Source: JAADHX01 sp964569385
GTDB lineage: Bacteria > Actinomycetota > Acidimicrobiia > Acidimicrobiales > Poriferisodalaceae
DNA: 62,103 nt
Direction of reading: 5' to 3'
NCBI GenBank assembly: GCA_964569385.1
Contig: CAZMUM010000032.1
Span: 1 to 62,103, forward strand
In this document: positions 32,302 through 40,696 of the stretch, piece by piece
How the letters are laid out: every line of letters begins with the position of its first letter
How positions within the stretch are numbered: position 1 is the stretch's first letter
Notes under the pieces: model-generated
The model's input: the letters and a program-made list of their open reading frames with translations, nothing else
Databases searched by the model: none
What the model was told of the DNA's origin: nothing
Program-made: the position numbers and the translations under genes

Positions 32302-33465
32302 ATGAACCCACTTGGCGAACAGCTCACCATGGAGGCCCTTGAGGCGGATCCAGACCCGCTTCTGGCTAGGTTGCGAGCAGAAGCACCAGTGTGCTGGGCG
32401 CCAGCACTCGATATGTGGTTGGTCACTCGCTGGGACGACGTCGAATACGTCGAGGCTCATCCTGAACTTTTCACGGCCGCAACCGAACCGTCGTTTCTGG
32501 CGCGCACACTCGGCCAGAACATGCTCACTAGCGATCCACCCGAACTAACCCGTATTCGCGAGATCATGTTGCCCCCATTTCGCGCCGGCGGGAGAAGCGG
32601 AGAGTTCGTGAGCGCTGAGTTACCAGCGTTGGCTGACTCGCTCATCGACCGATTCCCAACCGGCAGCTTCGACCTCATGACCGAATACGCCCAGCCACTG
32701 TCGGCTCAGTCTCTCGCGGTGGTGCTCGGACTCGACCAATTTGGGTTCGATCGAATGTGGGAGTGGTGCGAAGGTTTGTGTGCCGACCTGGCAAACTTCG
32801 AAAACGACCCCAAGCTCGCAGCAGTGGGCGAACGAACCAAACACGATCTTGGCAAGGCGTTGTCGGAGCGTCTAGCCCAGGGAACCGACGACGATTCGGC
32901 GATTTCGTGGTTCGTGCGCCACGGAGCTACGGCCGAAGAGGTGATCAACAACGTTCGTCTGATGATCTCGGGCGGTATTAACGAACCAAGGGACGGCATC
33001 GGATTAGTCGTATGGGTCCTGTTGACCCGCCCCGATTTGCGGGCCGAAATCGAGGTCGACCCGAGGCTGATGCGGCGACTCGTAGAGGAGGTGTTTCGGC
33101 TGTTTAGCCCCGTCGGCACAGCAACCAGGCAGGCAACGGCCGATATTGAGTTGGCCGGCGTGAAGATTAAGGCCGGTGATCTCGTCGCGGCAGTACTTCG
33201 TTCGGCCAACCTCGATGAGGATCACTGGATGAAGCCAACCGAGATCGATCTACACCGTAAACAAGGTCCACACGCGGCCTTCGCTCTTGGGGCCCATAGG
33301 TGTTTGGGGGAGTGGTTAGGCAGACAAGAGGTAAAGGTCGGCGTTGAACGCCTCTTCGCCAAATTTCCGAGGTTGAACCTCGACTCTGACCATGCAGTTG
33401 AGGTTTATGGATTCGAGTTTCGTGGCCCTCGCGAGCTCTGGGTGACGGCTGGCGTTTGCAATTGA
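32302..33465 (+). CDS. cytochrome P450 with altered I-helix motif
   Basis: Encodes 387 residues. The haem loop AFALGAHRCLGEWLGRQEV (thiolate about C334) and the ExxR pair (EEVFRLF) are intact. The I-helix reads MISGGINEPRDGIG: the usual AGxxT with its oxygen-protonating Thr is replaced by GGINEP, a variant found in a minority of bacterial P450s. Its stop overlaps the GMC oxidase start, so the two are coupled, and a steroid or terpenoid substrate is plausible. No redox-partner genes are adjacent. It could also act as a peroxygenase given the missing Thr, but that is only a suggestion. Confidence 0.9.
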   Translation: MNPLGEQLTMEALEADPDPLLARLRAEAPVCWAPALDMWLVTRWDDVEYVEAHPELFTAATEPSFLARTLGQNMLTSDPPELTRIREIMLPPFRAGGRSGEFVSAELPALADSLIDRFPTGSFDLMTEYAQPLSAQSLAVVLGLDQFGFDRMWEWCEGLCADLANFENDPKLAAVGERTKHDLGKALSERLAQGTDDDSAISWFVRHGATAEEVINNVRLMISGGINEPRDGIGLVVWVLLTRPDLRAEIEVDPRLMRRLVEEVFRLFSPVGTATRQATADIELAGVKIKAGDLVAAVLRSANLDEDHWMKPTEIDLHRKQGPHAAFALGAHRCLGEWLGRQEVKVGVERLFAKFPRLNLDSDHAVEVYGFEFRGPRELWVTAGVCN

Positions 33466-35156
33466 GCGACCCCCTGGATTTCGACGTCGTCGTCGTGGGA
33501 AGTGGCTTTGGTGGCAGCGTTAGCGCTCTGCGCCTAACCGAGAAGGGCTATCGGGTTGCCATCGTCGAGGCCGGCAACCGATTTGGTCCTGACGACTTTC
33601 CCAAGACCAACTGGGATGCGAGACGTTTCCTATATGCGCCCCGTTTGGGCCTTCGCGGAATCCAGAGGTTGAACCTGTTGAGCGATGTCTTGGTGCTTTC
33701 TGGGGCCGGTGTCGGCGGCGGGTCACTTGTATACGCCAACACCCTGTACGAGCCTCTCGATGCGTTCTACGACGATCGACAATGGGCCGAACTCACCGAT
33801 TGGCGTGCCGAACTTCAACCGTTTTACGCGCAGGCCAAACTCATGCTCGGTGTAACAACAGCTCCCGACGATTCGCCAAACGACGATGTCATCCGCGAGA
33901 TCGGCCGGCGCATGGGGGTGGCGGACACCTATCGGCCTGCCGAAGTTGGCGTGTTCTTTGGTGAGCCTGGGGTTGTGGCCCCTGATCCCTACTTTGGTGG
34001 GGCCGGGCCCGAAAGGACCGGTTGCATCAAATGTGGCGGTTGCATGATCGGGTGCCGCCACGATGCCAAGAATACCCTCGACCGGAACTACCTCTATTTG
34101 GCCGAGGCCGCTGGAGCCAAGGTGTTTGCGCAACGCCAGGTTGTAGATCTTGGAACCACAGAACTGCGAAACGGCGAGGCCAGACACACGGTTGTGGCGA
34201 CCAGGCCGGGGCTTCGGCGCGATAAGTCGCCTCTTCGTCTAACGGCTGGCCACATCGTTTTCTCCGCTGGTGTTCTTGGCACGGTGAAATTGTTAGCCGC
34301 CCTCAAGGAGAACGACCGCCTCCCAAACATCTCGGATCGTCTTGGCGAGGTGGTGCGCACGAATTCGGAGTCGATTCCCGGAGCCGTGGCTCCGTCGCAT
34401 ACCGGCACTGACTATTCGCAAGGAATCGCGATTAGCTCGTCAATCTACCCAGACGACGAGACTCATATCGAAGGTGTGAAGTATCCCAAGGGTTCGAACG
34501 CTATGGCGCTCTTAGGAACCATTATGGTGCCTGGAACCGGAAGGCTTCCTCGCCAGATGCGCTTCGTGGGCCAAGTGTTTCGGCACCCGGTTCTGTTCCT
34601 GCGGAGCCTGTCAGTACGACGATGGTCGGAACGCTCGGTCATCTTGTTGGTGATGCAGAGCAGGGACAACAGCATCAACCTCAAGTGGAGGCGTAAAGGC
34701 AAGGGCGTGAAGCTGAAGTCAGAGCAGGGCGACGGCGCGCCGAACCCGAGCTTCATTGCCGAAGCAGAGACTGCCGCGGCCCACGCTGCGGACTACATGG
34801 GCGGAGAAGCGTTCGGAACTATCAACGAGGCGTTGCTGAATGTGCCGATCACCGCCCACATCTTGGGCGGATGCGTTATCGGAGCGACAGCGGCCGATGG
34901 TGTCATCGATGGCTATCAGCGGGTGTTCGGCTGCCCAGGTCTTCACGTTGCCGATGGTTCGGCGATATCTGGGAACCTGGGCGTGAATCCATCGCTAACC
35001 ATCACGGCTCAGACCGAAAGGGCCATGGCCATGTGGCCGAACAAGGGCGAGGCCGATGGCCGACCCCCGCTGGGTGAGGAGTACCGGCCTGTCAGCCCGG
35101 TGTCGCCTCGTAACCCTGCAGTACCTTGGGATGCACCTGCGGCTCTGCGTTGGTGA
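33462..35156 (+). CDS. GMC-type FAD oxidoreductase, cholesterol-oxidase (ChoD)-like
   Basis: Encodes about 564 residues. The FAD motif VVVVGSGFGGSVSALRLTEKG is N-terminal, LSGAGVGGGSLVYAN follows, and the C-terminal GMC part has AHILGGCVIG and LHVADGSAISGNLGVNPSLT. This order and length fit mycobacterial ChoD, a 3-hydroxysteroid oxidase-like family. TGCIKCGGCMIGCRHDAKN (about residues 186-204) carries a C-x2-C-x2-C-x3-C run resembling a ferredoxin 4Fe-4S motif. TTG 33462 (MSDPLDFDVVVVG) overlaps the P450 stop; TTG 33456 is also possible. No signal peptide is visible, so it is cytosolic. The P450-GMC pair suggests sterol or related alicyclic alcohol metabolism. Confidence 0.85.
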   Translation: MSDPLDFDVVVVGSGFGGSVSALRLTEKGYRVAIVEAGNRFGPDDFPKTNWDARRFLYAPRLGLRGIQRLNLLSDVLVLSGAGVGGGSLVYANTLYEPLDAFYDDRQWAELTDWRAELQPFYAQAKLMLGVTTAPDDSPNDDVIREIGRRMGVADTYRPAEVGVFFGEPGVVAPDPYFGGAGPERTGCIKCGGCMIGCRHDAKNTLDRNYLYLAEAAGAKVFAQRQVVDLGTTELRNGEARHTVVATRPGLRRDKSPLRLTAGHIVFSAGVLGTVKLLAALKENDRLPNISDRLGEVVRTNSESIPGAVAPSHTGTDYSQGIAISSSIYPDDETHIEGVKYPKGSNAMALLGTIMVPGTGRLPRQMRFVGQVFRHPVLFLRSLSVRRWSERSVILLVMQSRDNSINLKWRRKGKGVKLKSEQGDGAPNPSFIAEAETAAAHAADYMGGEAFGTINEALLNVPITAHILGGCVIGATAADGVIDGYQRVFGCPGLHVADGSAISGNLGVNPSLTITAQTERAMAMWPNKGEADGRPPLGEEYRPVSPVSPRNPAVPWDAPAALRW

Positions 35157-35180
35157 GCCAACCCCAAACGTGGTTGGCTC
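35155..35180. terminator. bidirectional hairpin between convergent genes
   Basis: GAGCCAACC (35155-35163) and GGTTGGCTC (35172-35180) form a perfect 9-base stem with an 8-base loop. It spans the 23-base gap between the convergent GMC and permease genes and overlaps both stop codons. There is no long T-run on either side; position and symmetry suggest a shared transcription stop. Confidence 0.6.
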
Positions 35181-36031
35181 TACAACTGATCCTGCGATGA
35201 ATGCCAGCGAAGGACTCGGCGTTCGGCGGCAATGACCGCCAGGACGAAGGTGATGCCGATTAGAGCCAGCACGAAGATGCTTCCCCACAGTTGATCAATC
35301 AAGACCCTCGACTGGGCAACGCGGGCCGTATTGCCCAGACCTTGAGTCGAGTTGAAGAACTCGCCGACAACTGCGCCGACAAGGGCAAGGCTGACGCAGA
35401 TTCGGGCGGCCGAGAACAAGTACGGCAACGAATGAGGAACGCGCAAACGCCAGTAAATTTCCCACTTGCTGGCATGAACCGAACGCAATAGCTCATGGCT
35501 CTCCTCATCGATGGAGCGAAAGCCGGTGAGAGCGTTGGCTACGAATGGGATCCAAGCGAACAAGGCAGCAGTGAGGATCTTGGGCCAAGTCGAGAAGCCA
35601 AACCACAGGACAAACACAGGCACCAAAACAAGCACTGGCATCGACTGGATGACCACAATTACTGGCATCGTGGCTCGTTCGATGAAACGCGAGTGGGCCA
35701 TAGCTGTGGCCACCACGACCGCAACCAAGAACGCAAGTATGAACCCCCATATTGCTTCTTGAATGGTGACCCAGCCGTGCTCCCAATAGAACCCCGGATT
35801 CTCGCCGACGTGAACCATGATTGCGCTCGGTTTGGGCAACGTGAGCCTACGAATCCCAGATATTCGAACGTAGACCTCCCAGCCGACGAAGAACGAAACC
35901 AGGCCAACGAATGGCGCTATAGCGTAAAGAGCCTTCTGAATCGCCTTCGACTCTTCGGGAGGAGGTTGGTCGTCGATATCGATATCGATATCGACGGGTG
36001 GTAGCGGCTCGCTTGGGTTGTCGGCCTTCAC
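35180..36031 (-). CDS. ABC transporter permease (SsuC/ThiX/RibX type)
   Basis: Encodes 283 residues with about six membrane segments and the binding-protein-dependent permease loop ALTGFRSIDEESHELLRSVHASKWEIYWRLRVPHSLPYLF. It belongs to the nitrate/sulfonate/taurine/riboflavin-precursor group. The N-terminus contains an acidic VDIDIDIDD run from a GATATC microsatellite near 35970-35996. It overlaps the ATPase gene start by 4 bases. The context with riboflavin synthase and a lipoprotein binding protein points to uptake of riboflavin, a flavin precursor or a similar heterocycle. Confidence 0.85.
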   Translation of the reverse strand: MKADNPSEPLPPVDIDIDIDDQPPPEESKAIQKALYAIAPFVGLVSFFVGWEVYVRISGIRRLTLPKPSAIMVHVGENPGFYWEHGWVTIQEAIWGFILAFLVAVVVATAMAHSRFIERATMPVIVVIQSMPVLVLVPVFVLWFGFSTWPKILTAALFAWIPFVANALTGFRSIDEESHELLRSVHASKWEIYWRLRVPHSLPYLFSAARICVSLALVGAVVGEFFNSTQGLGNTARVAQSRVLIDQLWGSIFVLALIGITFVLAVIAAERRVLRWHSSQDQL

Positions 36032-36840
36032 GATGATCCCTTGCGCAGCGCAACCCGCACCTCGTTAACGAGGTAGTGGTACCGATCTGAGTTCTCGACG
36101 GCCTCGTGCCGTGGGCGGGGTAGGTCGACGTTGATGATGTCGGTCACACGACCTGGGCGCGCGCCGAGCACGATTACCCGGTCGGACATAACTACGGCCT
36201 CAGGAATCGAATGGGTAACGAAAAGAACAGTACTTCTTGCCTGGGACCACAAATCGAGCAACAGGTACCGTATCTCTGACCTGGTGATTTCGTCGAGAGC
36301 CGAGAATGGTTCGTCCATCAACATGACCGGTGCGTCGAGCGCAAACGCTCTGGCAATACTGACCCGTTGTTGCATCCCGCCGCTCAGCTCCTTTGGATAG
36401 GAGTCGATGAACGATCCGAGCCCAATCTGATCGAGTAGAGCCAGCTGAGCCTCGGCCGAAATGCCAGCCGTTGAAGCGCGCCGATTGACTTCGCCAAGCA
36501 TCGACACATTGCGTCTGACGGTTCGCCACGGCAGCAGTGCCGGGTGTTGGGGGATGAACGAGTAGTGCTTGAGCCGTCTAGCTGTGTTTGGCGTTTCGCC
36601 CTTTACATCGATGGTGCCACGGTCGGGCTCGAGTAGCCCGCCTGCTAGGCGGAGCAGCGTCGATTTGCCACAACCAGAAGGGCCAATGAAGCTAACGAAC
36701 TCGCCGTCAGCAATGTCGAGCGACACCCTCGAAAGGGCATGAACAACCTGACCCTTGCGTCGAAACCACTTCGAAACCTGATCGAAGCAGATGCTGGCTG
36801 AGTCGTCGTGGGCAGGTTTGGTCTCGATGGTCTGGGTCAT
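36028..36840 (-). CDS. ABC transporter ATP-binding protein
   Basis: Encodes 270 residues: Walker A GPSGCGKST, signature LSGGMQQR, Walker B VMLMDEPFSALDE and the H-loop THSIPEA. The SsuB/TauB/ThiZ-like group is indicated by the partner permease type. It is translationally coupled on both sides: its start overlaps the riboflavin synthase stop and its stop overlaps the permease start. It powers import of the ligand captured by the lipoprotein encoded upstream. Confidence 0.93.
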   Translation of the reverse strand: MTQTIETKPAHDDSASICFDQVSKWFRRKGQVVHALSRVSLDIADGEFVSFIGPSGCGKSTLLRLAGGLLEPDRGTIDVKGETPNTARRLKHYSFIPQHPALLPWRTVRRNVSMLGEVNRRASTAGISAEAQLALLDQIGLGSFIDSYPKELSGGMQQRVSIARAFALDAPVMLMDEPFSALDEITRSEIRYLLLDLWSQARSTVLFVTHSIPEAVVMSDRVIVLGARPGRVTDIINVDLPRPRHEAVENSDRYHYLVNEVRVALRKGSS

Positions 36841-37478
36841 TCGGCGCTGCCGAGAATCTGGGATCGCAGTTCAGGATCTGAAAGTACGCCCCTGACGGTT
36901 TCAACAATCGCTTGAGTCTGGGCGTCGAGCTCGATATTGGCCTTGGCGCCAACTTCGATTCGTCCGAGCGTGGTTCTGGCCAATGTTTCGGGGATGAGGC
37001 TTACCGCGAAACGATGATTGTCGCGGTCGACCCCGGACACCGTGAGGCTGATCCCGTCGACTGCAATCCAACCCTTCCAGAGCACGAATGGCATGTGTTC
37101 CGGAGCGAGTTCGAACCACATAGTTCGGTTGGCGCCGTCGGTTTCAATCTGGCTTACGGTGGCGGTTGTCGATACATGACCAGAAACCATGTGGCCTCCG
37201 AGTTCGTCACCAAACTTGAGCGACCGCTCGACATTGACCTGGTCGCCGACTTCGACACCGACGAGGTTGGTCAATTGGAGGGTCTCTTGGATTACATCGA
37301 AACGCACTACCGACTCACTGACCTCTGAGGCTGTAAGGCACACACCGTTGTTGGCGACGCTGGCACCGAGCTCTAGGTCGGTTGCGAGATCGCCAAGGTC
37401 GACCGAGAGCGATCGGATGCCCTCGTTGTCGTCGATTTGCACGACCGCGCATTGTGCTTGGACGATTCCGGTGAACAT
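36837..37478 (-). CDS. ribE: riboflavin synthase, alpha chain
   Basis: Encodes 213 residues with the two tandem lumazine-binding barrels of RibE: MFTGIVQAQCAV at the N-terminus, ASVANNGVCLTASEV and GDELGGHMVSGHVSTTATV for barrel 1, then GWIAVDGISLTVSGVD and FAVSLIPETLARTTLG for barrel 2. It makes riboflavin from two 6,7-dimethyl-8-ribityllumazine molecules. It sits between the binding-protein gene (46 bases upstream) and the overlapping ATPase gene of an ABC importer, an unusual place for it; no other rib gene is nearby. Catalytic residues look intact, including the N-terminal MFTG and the Ser/His of GHMVSGHV. Confidence 0.95.
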   Translation of the reverse strand: MFTGIVQAQCAVVQIDDNEGIRSLSVDLGDLATDLELGASVANNGVCLTASEVSESVVRFDVIQETLQLTNLVGVEVGDQVNVERSLKFGDELGGHMVSGHVSTTATVSQIETDGANRTMWFELAPEHMPFVLWKGWIAVDGISLTVSGVDRDNHRFAVSLIPETLARTTLGRIEVGAKANIELDAQTQAIVETVRGVLSDPELRSQILGSAE

Positions 37479-37524
37479 GCCTTACAGCCTCATCAGTTGC
37501 TATCTCAGCTGATTCAGAGGTGGC

Positions 37525-38640
37525 CTACTCGTCTGGCCAGTTGAGCGTTGTGCCGTCATAGAGACGAGACGCAATGTCGGAGTTGATCATCGACTCCCAG
37601 TCGGGTAGCTCGCCGAATACCCCGGCATCGACCATGGCCTCGATTTCCGAACCAAGAAGGTTGGCGTCTGGAATACCAACACCGGTGCCGCTCGGTGCCA
37701 GATCGGCAATAAGTGTCGATTCGGTCTGCCAACGGAACAACTCGGCTTCTTGGGCCAAGAATAGTGGGTTGCCAGCAGCGTCGATCAGAGCGAACGCATC
37801 AGCGACTGCGGCCTCAGGATCGGCCGCCGCAGCCTCGTAACCCTTGATAAGGGCCCGAACCACGTCTTCGACGACGGTCGGGTTCTCATCGAGGAAAGAC
37901 TGGCTGGTAAACGGAATCGCAAAGCTCGCAGGCACATCGAAGTCGAGTGGATCGAGAAGTGTGAAGCTGACTCCTTGGCCTGTCAATGTGTTTGGCTCGT
38001 TCGACTTGTAGACCGGCAGAGCATCGATACCGAGGTCGAGGTGCTGAACCGGGTCGAAGCCGTCGAGAAGAACCTCATCGAAGCAGCTGCGTTCGGCACC
38101 AGAGAGCGAAATTGCGGCTTGAAGGGAGTATGGAAGGTCGCCCTTGATTCCCACCAGACCACCGCACAGACCGGCGAAGTCGGTGACATCGCTGCCCTCA
38201 GGAAGAACAATCGCTTCGATAGCGGTGCGGCCCCAATGAAGCAGAGCAACAAGGTCGCCGTCGCCGGCCACGTTGTTGTTAACCAGCTCAGAGAACGAAC
38301 CGGCAGCGCCAAACTGAGCTGCACCTTCAATAACAGTGGCGCCGTTGAAGGGAGCGAATCCTGGCTGAATGTCGACGCTCAAGCAGAGGTCTTCGAAGTA
38401 ACCTCTGGCATCGGCCACGATGATCTCCGAGATTCCGGCCGCAGCCGCGAAATCGAAGCCGGTTACGAACGTGATGGTGCCAACGTCTTGGTTGGTCTGG
38501 CAGCGTTCGTCGGAGAAGTTCGCATCGGCGCTGGCGCTAGAGCCCCCGCTGTCTCCGTCTCCTTCGCTGTCGCCGCAGGCCGCAGCGACCAGAGTGAATG
38601 CCAGTAGTGCACCTAGCAGTTTTAGATATCTCTTAGACAT
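37525..38640 (-). CDS. ABC transporter substrate-binding lipoprotein (NMT1/THI5-like)
   Basis: Encodes about 371 residues from ATG 38640 (MSKRYLKLLGALLAFTLVAAACGDS), which gives a good lipoprotein signal with lipobox VAAAC; the longer frame to 38700 would add an implausible leader. A Ser/Gly/Asp-rich linker precedes the periplasmic-type fold, with ITFVTGFDFAAAAGISEIIVADARGYFEDLCL and later repeats typical of NMT1/THI5 binding proteins. Relatives bind pyrimidine moieties, taurine, nitrate or flavin precursors (RibY). Grouping with ribE and ABC genes favours a flavin-related ligand. I see no FMN riboswitch in the 88 bases upstream. Confidence 0.82.
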   Translation of the reverse strand: MSKRYLKLLGALLAFTLVAAACGDSEGDGDSGGSSASADANFSDERCQTNQDVGTITFVTGFDFAAAAGISEIIVADARGYFEDLCLSVDIQPGFAPFNGATVIEGAAQFGAAGSFSELVNNNVAGDGDLVALLHWGRTAIEAIVLPEGSDVTDFAGLCGGLVGIKGDLPYSLQAAISLSGAERSCFDEVLLDGFDPVQHLDLGIDALPVYKSNEPNTLTGQGVSFTLLDPLDFDVPASFAIPFTSQSFLDENPTVVEDVVRALIKGYEAAAADPEAAVADAFALIDAAGNPLFLAQEAELFRWQTESTLIADLAPSGTGVGIPDANLLGSEIEAMVDAGVFGELPDWESMINSDIASRLYDGTTLNWPDE

Positions 38641-38728
38641 GGTGTGCTCTCCTTCATGCGGTGAGTCCGCAAAATACAACGACAACAGTATGACCGACAT
38701 CGCGTCGGCGATGTGATTCGCGGGTTAC

Positions 38729-39742
38729 TCAGATGGAGCGCCGGGAGACTGTCGATTGGTGGCGTGCAGCCAAATGGAGGACGGCTTGGGTCGCGGTAGC
38801 TGAGATGTTGGCGCCGCAGTTCACGACGATGATGCTGCTCCCCGGGTTGCACGACGCGTATTGGGCCCCAGCGGCCAGGGCCACACCAGCGGCTCCCTCC
38901 ACTAACTCGTGGTGATCGTCGATCATGGCCGCCACCGCAGCTGCGATCTGACCCTCGGATGGTGTGATCCACTCTGTTACTCGGCGTTCGCAGATCGGGA
39001 ACGTAACCGCGTCGGGCTCTAGCCCACCAGCTGTACCGTCGGAAATGGTCGGAGAAGCCGCAACGTCAACAATGGTGCCGGCGGTGACCGAAGCCGCCAT
39101 AGCCATGTCGTTGACAGGCGAGGCGCCGACAATCCGGGTGTTCGGTGAGTGCTCCGCGAGCCACGTCGCAACCCCTGAGATCAGTCCGCCGCCACCGACC
39201 GAAACGACAATGGCATCAACAGATTCGATTCCGAGCTCCGCCGCCTGGGCCACGACCTCGAGCCCGACTGTGCCTTGGCCGGCCACGACGGTTAGGTCGT
39301 TGTACGGCGACAAGTAGTACCGGCCCGTTGCCACGGCCTCGGCCCGTGCTGCGGTTTCGGCTTGGGCCGCATCGGTGCTATCGACGAAAACTATCTCAGC
39401 ACCGAGCCGTCTGATGGCCGCCACCTTGGATTCCGATGCTCCGTTTGGCAAGTAGACAACACAGCCAATGTTTCGGATGCCTGCCGCGGTTGCTACGGCT
39501 ATGCCGTGATTGCCCGACGAAGCCGTAACAACGCCGAGAGTTGCACCGTCGTCGTCAAGCTCGAGAATGGCGTTGAGGGCTCCCCGGATTTTGAAACTAC
39601 CGGTGCGCTGACGGTGCTCGGTCTTGATAAATATCTGCGACCCAGAACGCTCCGACATCGGCCTAGACGCGATCAGCGGAGTCACCTCTATGTGCTCCCT
39701 GATGCGCTTGTGCGCAGATTCGATATCGGACGGTTTTAACAC
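38729..39742 (-). CDS. PLP-dependent threonine/serine dehydratase-like enzyme
   Basis: Encodes 337 residues of fold-type II: the PLP lysine is in TGSFKIRGALNA, the amino-acid loop is ASSGNHGIAVA, and the phosphate-binding glycine loop is VSVGGGGLISGVA. It ends after the catalytic domain without an ACT domain, so it is the catabolic / serine-racemase / hydroxyaspartate-dehydratase type rather than feedback-regulated IlvA. It converts threonine or serine to an oxoacid plus ammonia, or racemises serine. It lies upstream of the binding-protein gene with 88 bases between, so it may or may not share its transcript. The 155 bases on its upstream side hold nothing I recognise. Confidence 0.85.
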   Translation of the reverse strand: MLKPSDIESAHKRIREHIEVTPLIASRPMSERSGSQIFIKTEHRQRTGSFKIRGALNAILELDDDGATLGVVTASSGNHGIAVATAAGIRNIGCVVYLPNGASESKVAAIRRLGAEIVFVDSTDAAQAETAARAEAVATGRYYLSPYNDLTVVAGQGTVGLEVVAQAAELGIESVDAIVVSVGGGGLISGVATWLAEHSPNTRIVGASPVNDMAMAASVTAGTIVDVAASPTISDGTAGGLEPDAVTFPICERRVTEWITPSEGQIAAAVAAMIDDHHELVEGAAGVALAAGAQYASCNPGSSIIVVNCGANISATATQAVLHLAARHQSTVSRRSI

Positions 39743-39897
39743 GCGTGGACCGCGCTGAAGTCGAATTTCACGACCCTCATCCTATGTATGGGCTATTCCT
39801 GAACCCAAGACGGTCCATAGCGACGTTTAGGACACGCACTGAAATCAGGTCGTCCCCACGATGACGAGCGAGGACGATCCTGGCCGTCGCCGGGTAA

Positions 39898-40683
39898 CTA
39901 CGAGTAGTAGTCCTTTACATAGGTCTGTTCGTCGAGTGGGGGACGCACGTAGGTGTCGGCTTGTCTGCCTGGTAACTCGAGCCTGGCCGAAGTTAGATCC
40001 TCGTATGCGATAGTCGACAAAATGTGTTGGATGCAGTTGAGGCGGGCCTTGCGTTTGTCGTCGGCATTGACCACCCACCATGGCGAGGCCTTCGTGTCAG
40101 TCGTGGCAAACATCTGGTCCTTAGCCCTGCTGTAGTCAACCCATCGAGCCCGAGACTCCAGGTCCATCGGGCTCAACTTCCAACGTTTCGAGGGATCGTC
40201 GATCCTCGACTGGAAGCGGCGCTCTTGTTCGTCGTCGTTCACCGAGAACCAGAACTTCAACAAGATAATGTCGGAGCGGATCAACATGCGTTCAAAATCG
40301 GGGCACGAACGCAAGAATTCCCAATACTCGTCGTCAGTACAGAACCCCATTACGCGTTCGACTCCGGCTCGGTTGTACCAGCTTCGGTCGAACAGGACGA
40401 TTTCGCCGGCTGCTGGAAGCTGGGCCACGTAACGCTGAAAATACCACTGCGTCTTCTCCCGATCGGTTGGCTTGTCGAGGGCCACGATCCGCACGATGCG
40501 TGGATTTGTGCGCTCGGCAATACGTTTGATCGAGCCGCCCTTGCCAGCCGCATCGCGGCCTTCAAACAAGATGCAGACCTTGAGACCCTCTTGCTTCACC
40601 CATTCTTGGAGCTTCACGAGCTCGCGTTGAAGCCTCTCGAGTTCTTGTTCGTATCTGATCTTGGCGATGCGCCTTTTTGTCAT
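39898..40683 (-). CDS. ppk2: polyphosphate kinase 2 (PPK2), copy 1
   Basis: Encodes 261 residues from ATG 40683 (MTKRRIAKIRYEQELERL); a longer start overlaps the neighbouring gene. Single-domain PPK2: Walker A FEGRDAAGKGGSIKRI, EIVLFDRSWYNRAGVERVMGF (Walker B and lid) and the C-terminal ASPWWVVNADDKRKARL. It moves phosphate between polyphosphate and nucleotides, probably making ATP/GTP from ADP/GDP or the reverse. It follows a paralogue by 13 bases. The exact class (I/II/III) cannot be fixed by eye. Confidence 0.92.
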   Translation of the reverse strand: MTKRRIAKIRYEQELERLQRELVKLQEWVKQEGLKVCILFEGRDAAGKGGSIKRIAERTNPRIVRIVALDKPTDREKTQWYFQRYVAQLPAAGEIVLFDRSWYNRAGVERVMGFCTDDEYWEFLRSCPDFERMLIRSDIILLKFWFSVNDDEQERRFQSRIDDPSKRWKLSPMDLESRARWVDYSRAKDQMFATTDTKASPWWVVNADDKRKARLNCIQHILSTIAYEDLTSARLELPGRQADTYVRPPLDEQTYVKDYYS

Positions 40684-40696
40684 TGCTACTCTCCGG

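Noticed and set aside
35970..35996. GATATC tandem repeat as a regulatory or recombination site
   Set aside because: It lies inside the permease coding sequence and simply encodes an acidic VDIDID run in a cytosolic tail.
38641..38728. FMN riboswitch upstream of the flavin-linked ABC operon
   Set aside because: None of the conserved RFN core sequences could be found on the minus strand in this short region.
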